Assembly (NCBI RefSeq): GCF_900168005.1
Contig: NZ_FUYP01000014.1
Coordinates: forward strand, 44,482 to 108,481
Direction: 5' to 3'
Source of the DNA: Sphingopyxis flava
GTDB taxonomy: Bacteria > Pseudomonadota > Alphaproteobacteria > Sphingomonadales > Sphingomonadaceae
Length of the DNA: 64,000 nt
Positions within the stretch are counted from its first letter, which is position 1. Each line of letters starts with the position of its first letter. A model generated the notes under the pieces. The model saw nothing but the letters and a program-made list of their open reading frames with translations. It did not search any database and had not been told where the DNA came from. Shown here one piece after another: positions 59,021 to 64,000 of this stretch. The translations under genes were made by a program, and so were the position numbers.

Positions 59021-60145
59021 ATGTCGCTCGACATCGATTATTATGAACTGCTGGAAGTTGATCGCACCGCTGACAACAGGGCGCTGAAGGCCGCCTACCG
59101 CAAGCTCGCCATGCAATATCACCCGGACAAGAACCCCGGGTGCAGCGATAGCGAGGCGCGCTTCAAGGCCATCAACGAAGCCTATGACTGCCTGAAAGAC
59201 CCGCAAAAGCGGGCGGCCTATGACCGTTTCGGCAAGGCGGGTGTCCAGGGCGGCGCGAACGGCTTTGGCGGTGGGGCCGATTTCGGTGACATTGGCGACA
59301 TTTTTGAATCGATCTTCGGATCGGCGTTCGGCGGCCGCCAGCAGCAGCGTGGTCCCGCGCGCGGTGCTGACCTGCGCTACGACATGGAAATCCGGCTCGA
59401 GGACGCCTTCACCGGCTGCACCCGCGAAATCCAGGTCGACGTTGCTGCGCGCTGCGACGCCTGCGACGGCTCCGGCGCCAAGCCGGGTACGTCCACCCAT
59501 CGCTGCGGAACCTGCGGCGGTCACGGCAAGGTGAGGGCCCAGCAGGGTTTCTTCATGGTCGAGCGCACTTGTCCCGCCTGTCAGGGAGCGGGCGAGGTCA
59601 TCGCGGACCCCTGCACCAGCTGTCATGGCGAAGGCCGCGTCGATCGGCGCAAGACGCTGACCGTCAACATTCCGGCCGGCGTGGACGAGGGGACGCGCAT
59701 TCGCCTGTCGGGCGAGGGGGAAAGCGGTGCGCGCGGCGCAGCTCCCGGGGACCTCTACATCTTTCTTCACATGGCGCGGCACCGGGTTTTCGAGCGCGAA
59801 GGAACGACGCTGTTCACGCGCGCCCCGATCAGCTTCACGACCGCAGCGCTCGGCGGCGAGATCAGCATTCCTGGGCTCGACGGCAGCCGGCACGACATCC
59901 GCATCCCCGCAGGCATCCAGTCGGGCAAGCAGCTACGCCAGCGCGGGGCGGGCATGCCCGTGCTCAATGGCCGCGGCCACGGCGACCTTGTGGTCCAGAT
60001 CGATGTCGAGACGCCGACCAAGCTCAGTGCCAAGCAGAAGGAACTGCTCCAGGCATTCCGCGAAACCGAGACGGGCGAGGAATGCCCGGCGAGCCAGGGC
60101 TTTTTCGGCCGCATCAAGGAAATGTGGGAAGATCTGACGGATTAA
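59021..60145 (+). CDS. dnaJ: Chaperone DnaJ (Hsp40)
   Basis: About 374 residues from the ATG at 59021. J domain with YHPDKNPG (HPD motif); a Gly/Phe-rich region (GGANGFGGGADFGDIGDIFESIFG); the zinc domain with four CxxCxGxG repeats (CDACDGSG, CGTCGGHG, CPACQGAG, CTSCHGEG); then the C-terminal substrate-binding domain. It stimulates DnaK ATPase and delivers clients. Confidence 0.98.
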   Translation: MSLDIDYYELLEVDRTADNRALKAAYRKLAMQYHPDKNPGCSDSEARFKAINEAYDCLKDPQKRAAYDRFGKAGVQGGANGFGGGADFGDIGDIFESIFGSAFGGRQQQRGPARGADLRYDMEIRLEDAFTGCTREIQVDVAARCDACDGSGAKPGTSTHRCGTCGGHGKVRAQQGFFMVERTCPACQGAGEVIADPCTSCHGEGRVDRRKTLTVNIPAGVDEGTRIRLSGEGESGARGAAPGDLYIFLHMARHRVFEREGTTLFTRAPISFTTAALGGEISIPGLDGSRHDIRIPAGIQSGKQLRQRGAGMPVLNGRGHGDLVVQIDVETPTKLSAKQKELLQAFRETETGEECPASQGFFGRIKEMWEDLTD

Positions 60146-60158
60146 GCCGTCGCGCACG

Positions 60159-62510
60159 TCACCCAGTCGCCCCTTGCTCTTCCCGCAATGGGGGAACAGG
60201 GCCGATCTCTTCCCTGAGCTTGGCGATCAGCGCCTCGACCTGCGGCAGCCGCTTTTCCTCTTCGTCGAGGATCGCATGGAAAGCCTGCCGCTTGAGGTTC
60301 GCGAGCGCCTCGCCGCTCAGCGCCCCGTCGCCGGTAACGCTCGAGGCCACGATGTCGATCAGCCGGTCGGCGCCGTGGAGCCGGCCCCATAGATAGTCGT
60401 TCTCCCGGTAGGCCCGGCTGAAGAAGGCGCCGAAGCTGTTGAACTCGATCCCCTTGAGCATCGCGGCGGCGCCGCCGGTACGGATCGCGGTCGCATCGGA
60501 AGGGGAAATGCGGTCGACCTTGATCGGGTCGAATTCATCGAACCCCTCGCCCTGCAGCAGCGGCAGCGTCGCGATGTCGTAGAACGGGTATCCAAGATAG
60601 GCGAGCAGCATCGTCCGTCGGTCGTCCTTGGGGAGCGCGCCCAGCGCTTTGGCAAGAAGCACATCGGCCTCGCCATCGACCGCGACGAGGTCTCGCCGGT
60701 CGGCAATCGCGTCGATCCATGCGCCGAGCCCCGCATCGGCGGGGATGTCCAGGTCGCCAAGCCAGCTGTCACCCTCGCGCTCCAGATAGAAGCCGAGCGC
60801 GGCAAAGATCGCCTCACGCATGGCTTCGCACGCGGGGTCGCGCTCGTCGCGCTTCGCTTCGACCGCGGTGTCGAGCTCGCGCGCCAGAAAGCGCAGGCGG
60901 CGGATGCGGAAGCCAATGTCGTGGTTGCGAAAGAAGTCGATCGCGTCCCGGCTTGCCCCCGCGCCCTTCTTGCCCGAAATCCGGTCGAGCCCGCGCGCGC
61001 GCACCTCGTCCCACAAGGCCTGGCGGCGGTTGGCGCGGTGCACGGCGCCCTCGGCCGGGGCCAGTCGGTCGATCACGCGCGCCAACTCCTCGACGATCGC
61101 CGACAGCTTGAGATGTCCGTAGGGCGCATAGGCAAAGCCCGCGCGCGACGCCGCTTCGGTCTGCGCCCTGGTGCGCCACTTGTCGAGCCGCGCCGGGGTC
61201 GGTGTTCCTAAAAAGAAGGTGGTGCCGAAGAGTGCTGCGACCTGTTCCTCGACCTCCACCTTCATCGCGTCGACAATATGCTGCATGCGGCGGATGCGCC
61301 GCGACATCGCCTCAATCGCCTCGACATTGTCGCGGATCGGCTGCTCGCGAGGAATTTCGGACAGCGCGCCGAGGATGGTTGTCAGAAAGCCCGGCAGCTT
61401 CTTCTCCTCGCCTTCGACCGCGTCGCCGTGGCGGTTGAAACTGATCGAGCGATAATCGGGTTTGGGATCGATATAGACGAAGCGCCGGTCAATCTCGCGC
61501 CGCGCAGGCCGCTGCTTCAGCGCCGCGATGGCCGGCCGGAAGGGTGCGTTCGCGAGCACTGATCCGTCGATCAGCACCCGGTCGGCGGGATCGGCTTCAT
61601 CGCTTTGCGGGAGCTGGACGCGGATGAAATCAGCGCGGTCGGGCCAGGCGATGCCCCGCTTTTCAAGAACGGCGTCGATCTCGCGCAGCGTAAAGGGCGG
61701 GAAGGCGCCGGGGAAACTCGCCGTCGCGCGCGCTGCCGCGGCGAGGCCGGCGACGTCGTCAAGGCGCTTGCCCGCGCGGCCGTCGTGCCGGAAATGGATG
61801 ACGAGCCGGTGTTCCTGCTCGGTCACGCGCGTCGGGCTGTTGAGCGCTAGCGGCATGCTGTGCCCGGCAAAGTCGGTCACCGATACAAAAAGGTCCACCG
61901 GCTGCCCCGCCGGGACCAGTGCGGGCCCGCGCGGTCCGCCATCCATCGCGTCGAAGGCATCGAGGATCAGGTTGGAGAACGTCTCGCCGCCGAAGGGCGG
62001 CTCGAACCAGCGGGCGCGCACGAAGCGCGACAGTTTGGCGCGCACTTCCTCTTGCGCCGCGCCGCCGACGGTGCGGTCGATGACGTTGCCGCGCCGCTTC
62101 ATCGCCCATCCGGCGATTGGCACCGCCCAGAATTTCGTCGCTGCCGAAAGTGGCCGTGCATCGGGGTCGAGCAGCCGGTCAACGTCGGCGTCGGTCAGCC
62201 ATAATTCGGTGAGGGGGTCGAGCGACTGCCCGGTGGCGAGCGCGCGTGCGAGGAAAACGCCGTTGATGCCGCCCGCACTCGCGCCTGCGACAATGTCTGC
62301 GAGAACGCGCAGGCGGATATTGCTGCCTGCAAGAATGTCCGCAAGAAGGTCGCGATAGACGCGTCCCGATCCCTCGGCTGTCTCGCCATCATGAAAGGCG
62401 CGCGAGGCTGCGGCGAGCCGCCATACTTCCTTGGTGATGCCGTGCATATATACGGCAAGGCTGATGCCGCCATAGCATATCAGGGCGAAACGCAGTTCCT
62501 TTTCCCGCAT
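60159..62510 (-). CDS. Patatin-like protein (DUF3376 type)
   Basis: About 783 residues, large for the family but normal for DUF3376 patatin-like proteins. RFALICYGGISLAVYMHGITKEVW has the oxyanion-hole start; VAGASAGGINGVFLARAL contains GxSxG with the catalytic serine, and VLIDGSVLANAPF contains the catalytic Asp (DG motif). A lipid acyl hydrolase activity is expected, with substrate unknown. The C-terminal two-thirds is of unknown fold. Convergent with dnaJ. Confidence 0.9.
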   Translation of the reverse strand: MREKELRFALICYGGISLAVYMHGITKEVWRLAAASRAFHDGETAEGSGRVYRDLLADILAGSNIRLRVLADIVAGASAGGINGVFLARALATGQSLDPLTELWLTDADVDRLLDPDARPLSAATKFWAVPIAGWAMKRRGNVIDRTVGGAAQEEVRAKLSRFVRARWFEPPFGGETFSNLILDAFDAMDGGPRGPALVPAGQPVDLFVSVTDFAGHSMPLALNSPTRVTEQEHRLVIHFRHDGRAGKRLDDVAGLAAAARATASFPGAFPPFTLREIDAVLEKRGIAWPDRADFIRVQLPQSDEADPADRVLIDGSVLANAPFRPAIAALKQRPARREIDRRFVYIDPKPDYRSISFNRHGDAVEGEEKKLPGFLTTILGALSEIPREQPIRDNVEAIEAMSRRIRRMQHIVDAMKVEVEEQVAALFGTTFFLGTPTPARLDKWRTRAQTEAASRAGFAYAPYGHLKLSAIVEELARVIDRLAPAEGAVHRANRRQALWDEVRARGLDRISGKKGAGASRDAIDFFRNHDIGFRIRRLRFLARELDTAVEAKRDERDPACEAMREAIFAALGFYLEREGDSWLGDLDIPADAGLGAWIDAIADRRDLVAVDGEADVLLAKALGALPKDDRRTMLLAYLGYPFYDIATLPLLQGEGFDEFDPIKVDRISPSDATAIRTGGAAAMLKGIEFNSFGAFFSRAYRENDYLWGRLHGADRLIDIVASSVTGDGALSGEALANLKRQAFHAILDEEEKRLPQVEALIAKLREEIGPVPPLREEQGATG

Positions 62511-62549
62511 GTTGAGGCTGATAGCGCGCTTTGGGGGGCGGCGTCACCC

Positions 62550-63221
62550 TCAACCCCGCAACGCTGCCTCCATCCGGGCGGCCGCGGCGTCATAGACGCG
62601 CGCTTTCAATCCGTCGGTGACCGCGGCCGGCGCGCGATCGGGGTGGCCGCCAGCAAAGGGCGGGGCGGGGTCATATTCGATGGCGAGCTGGATCGCCTGC
62701 GCCGCCGCCTCGCCGCGAAGCCTGGCGATCAGGGTGAGGGCGAAATCGAGTCCCGAGGTTACGCCGCCCGCGGTCACGATATTGCCGTCCTCGACGATGC
62801 GCCCCGGGGCGGGCTCTGCGCCGACAAGGGGCAAGAGCTGGGTATAGGCCCAGTGCGTCGTCGCGCGCTTGCCGCCGAGCAGCCCGGCGCGGCCGAGGAG
62901 GAAAGCGCCGGTGCACACGCTTGTAATCCATGCAGCGCCCGCGGCCTGCCGGATGAGGAATTCTATCGTGGCAGGGTCGGCGATCGCATCTGCCACACCG
63001 TGACCTCCCGGGACGCACAGAATGTCCGCTTGCGGCGCATCGCCGAAGTCATGCGTCGGGAGAATCGCAAAGCCACTATCGGTCGCGATCGGATCGAGCT
63101 TGGCCGCTGCGCCAGCGAGCCGGGCGCCCGGCATCCGGCTGAGCGCCTGCGCGGGCGCGGTAAAATCGAGCTGGGTGATGCCAGGAAACAGCGCGAAGAC
63201 GATCGTGACGGCCTCGCTCAT
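62550..63221 (-). CDS. DJ-1/PfpI family protein
   Basis: About 223 residues. FALFPGITQLDFTAPAQALSRMPG, ADILCVPGGHGVADAI and AWITSVCTGAFLLGRAGLLGGKRATTHW give the Rossmann-like fold, with the nucleophilic Cys in SVCTGAF. GGVTSGLDFALTLIARLRGEAAAQAIQLAIEYDP closes the domain. Cyclohexyl-isocyanide hydratase (InhA)-like enzymes share these blocks, so such an activity is possible. The start overlaps the end of the upstream lipoprotein gene (ATGA). Confidence 0.9.
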   Translation of the reverse strand: MSEAVTIVFALFPGITQLDFTAPAQALSRMPGARLAGAAAKLDPIATDSGFAILPTHDFGDAPQADILCVPGGHGVADAIADPATIEFLIRQAAGAAWITSVCTGAFLLGRAGLLGGKRATTHWAYTQLLPLVGAEPAPGRIVEDGNIVTAGGVTSGLDFALTLIARLRGEAAAQAIQLAIEYDPAPPFAGGHPDRAPAAVTDGLKARVYDAAAARMEAALRG

Positions 63222-63424
63222 CGCGCGGATTCTCCGGCGGCCTGGTCGTGCCCCGCGAGCGGCGGGGGATCGCGGCTTTCGAGCATTTCAGCCGCCTGGT
63301 CGAGCGCCTTCGCCTCGCTGACCGTTACACCGCCGGGGCCGGGTTCATTCTCGGTGCGGCTGCATGCCGATGCCGATATGAGCAAGAGGGCTAGCAGAAA
63401 TGTCCGCGCCGTCCTCCAAGCCAT
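63218..63424 (-). CDS. Small lipoprotein, unknown
   Basis: 68 residues from the ATG at 63424, preceded by GGGAGG at ideal spacing. ARTFLLALLLISASACSR is a lipoprotein signal (lipobox SASAC). The mature part, about 45 residues, is rich in Glu, Pro and Ala with no known domain. The stop overlaps the start of the DJ-1/PfpI gene, so they form an operon. Confidence 0.72.
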   Translation of the reverse strand: MAWRTARTFLLALLLISASACSRTENEPGPGGVTVSEAKALDQAAEMLESRDPPPLAGHDQAAGESAR

Positions 63425-63444
63425 TGTCTGCCTCCCAAGAAAAA

Positions 63445-63472
63445 GGGCCCCATTCCATGCGGAATGGAGCCC
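63445..63472 (-). terminator. Terminator after the alanine-rich lipoprotein gene
   Basis: GGGCTCCATTCC and GGAATGGGGCCC (minus strand) form a 12-base-pair stem with one G-U pair and a GCAT loop, followed by TTTTTCTT on the minus strand. It separates the Ala-rich lipoprotein gene from the small lipoprotein gene. ATTTTC on the plus side may make it weakly bidirectional. Confidence 0.8.
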
Positions 63473-63509
63473 CATTTTCGGATCACGCGCCGCAGCGCAC
63501 GGGTCCCGA

Positions 63510-63806
63510 TTACTGCTTGTCGTTGGCTTCCGCCTTCGCCGTCTCTTCGGCGACCTTGTCGCCGGCAGCAGCAGCAGCATCACCAGCAGCGTTCACCGTG
63601 CCTTCGATGGCGTTGCCGGCGTCGCTCGCAGCCGCGGCGGTCGCGTCGGCAGCGTCAGCTGCGCCTTCGGCAACGGCATCACCGGCGGCGGCAGCGTCGT
63701 CCGCAACCGCGGCGCCCGCTTCCGACGTTTCCTCCTGCGCCTTTTCCGAGCAGGCAGCGAGGCTGAAGGCCGCGGCGGCCATCGACGCGATGATGAACTT
63801 GCGCAT
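63510..63806 (-). CDS. Alanine-rich lipoprotein
   Basis: 98 residues. MRKFIIASMAAAAFSLAAC gives a lipoprotein signal (lipobox LAAC), and AAAGGAA lies 6 bases before the ATG. The mature part is a regular Ala/Asp/Glu repeat (AAVADDAAAAGDAVAEGAADAADAT), predicted to be one long amphipathic or coiled helix, like small envelope stress or murein-lipoprotein-type proteins. Function unknown; strong terminator downstream. Confidence 0.8.
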   Translation of the reverse strand: MRKFIIASMAAAAFSLAACSEKAQEETSEAGAAVADDAAAAGDAVAEGAADAADATAAAASDAGNAIEGTVNAAGDAAAAAGDKVAEETAKAEANDKQ

Positions 63807-63918
63807 GTAAATTCCTTTCGAATGCCATGGCGGCCGGTCCCGTCCGCCAGGCGCACAGGATTAACCCCAGATGAAGCGCTTGGCAACTGCGCTGCACGAC
63901 TTCGCCAGGGGAATCGCT

Positions 63919-64000
63919 TCAGGTTAACGCGGTGTCTTTGGTGAGGAGTTTTTGGAGGTAGTCTGGGTTGAGATTGGCGAGTTTTCGGCGGACCTTGAGG
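63919..64000 (-). CDS. 3' end of an unidentified gene
   Basis: The last 82 bases read on the minus strand as LKVRRKLANLNPDYLQKLLT, then KDTALT and TGA. The other two frames look random (one ends early). The charged, helix-like sequence fits a real protein C-terminus, but 26 residues are too few to identify. The gene continues beyond the window. Confidence 0.45.
   Translation of the reverse strand, partial: LKVRRKLANLNPDYLQKLLTKDTALT

Overview
The window is high-GC chromosomal DNA from an alphaproteobacterium of the sphingomonad group (Sphingopyxis or a close relative is my best guess). The evidence is a serine palmitoyltransferase with its dedicated acyl carrier protein, a NepR/PhyR general stress response pair, an RpoH-type promoter in front of dnaK and a CIRCE element in front of groESL, and many products typical of sphingomonads. 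Coding density is high. I found no rRNA, tRNA, CRISPR array, insertion sequence or phage module.

Layout. 0-7.7 kb: end of a CitE-like lyase, a secreted M28 peptidase, class II DAHP synthase, a membrane cyclic-nucleotide-binding protein, an ArsC-like protein, a lipoprotein GDPD, a frameshifted aldo/keto reductase, a secreted alpha/beta hydrolase and a small XRE regulator. 7.8-13 kb: panB, a YfgM-like TPR protein, bamB, der, a TusA-like protein and an Hpt protein. 13-19.2 kb: DUF418 membrane protein, Coq4-like protein, DUF72, purL, a small secreted protein and a decayed membrane-protein gene. 19.2-22.8 kb: xseB-ispA-coaD-PPIase-queA in one direction.

22.9-31.6 kb is the most distinctive part. 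Between queA and tgt, which are often adjacent in this class, lie a PilZ-XRE fusion regulator, a long AT-rich regulatory region with palindromes, an archaic (Csu-like) chaperone-usher pilus operon (minor pilin, major pilin, chaperone, usher, tip protein), a convergent orphan pilin-like gene and a hemerythrin. The hemerythrin has a near-consensus EcfG stress promoter. 31.7-34 kb: tgt, then nepR and phyR divergently arranged. The nepR gene is only 56 codons long and also carries an EcfG-type promoter.

34-40 kb: glnE-bcp-DUF455, an M23 peptidase, erpA and xth. 40-52 kb is rich in envelope-lipid genes: a bacterial ceramide synthase-like acyltransferase, a fatty acid desaturase, lptF/lptG, a lipid kinase of the diacylglycerol/ceramide kinase type, a nucleotidyltransferase-like protein (possibly Tam41-like), a hybrid histidine kinase, serine palmitoyltransferase and its ACP, and a DUF5706 membrane protein. 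Together these suggest sphingolipid synthesis, head-group modification and export. No ceramide reductase gene is visible here.

52-60 kb: MATE exporter, groES-groEL, a zincin-like protein, a PCu(A)C copper chaperone lipoprotein, and dnaK-dnaJ. 60-64 kb: a large patatin-like protein, a DJ-1/PfpI protein, two small lipoproteins and the 3' end of an unidentified gene.
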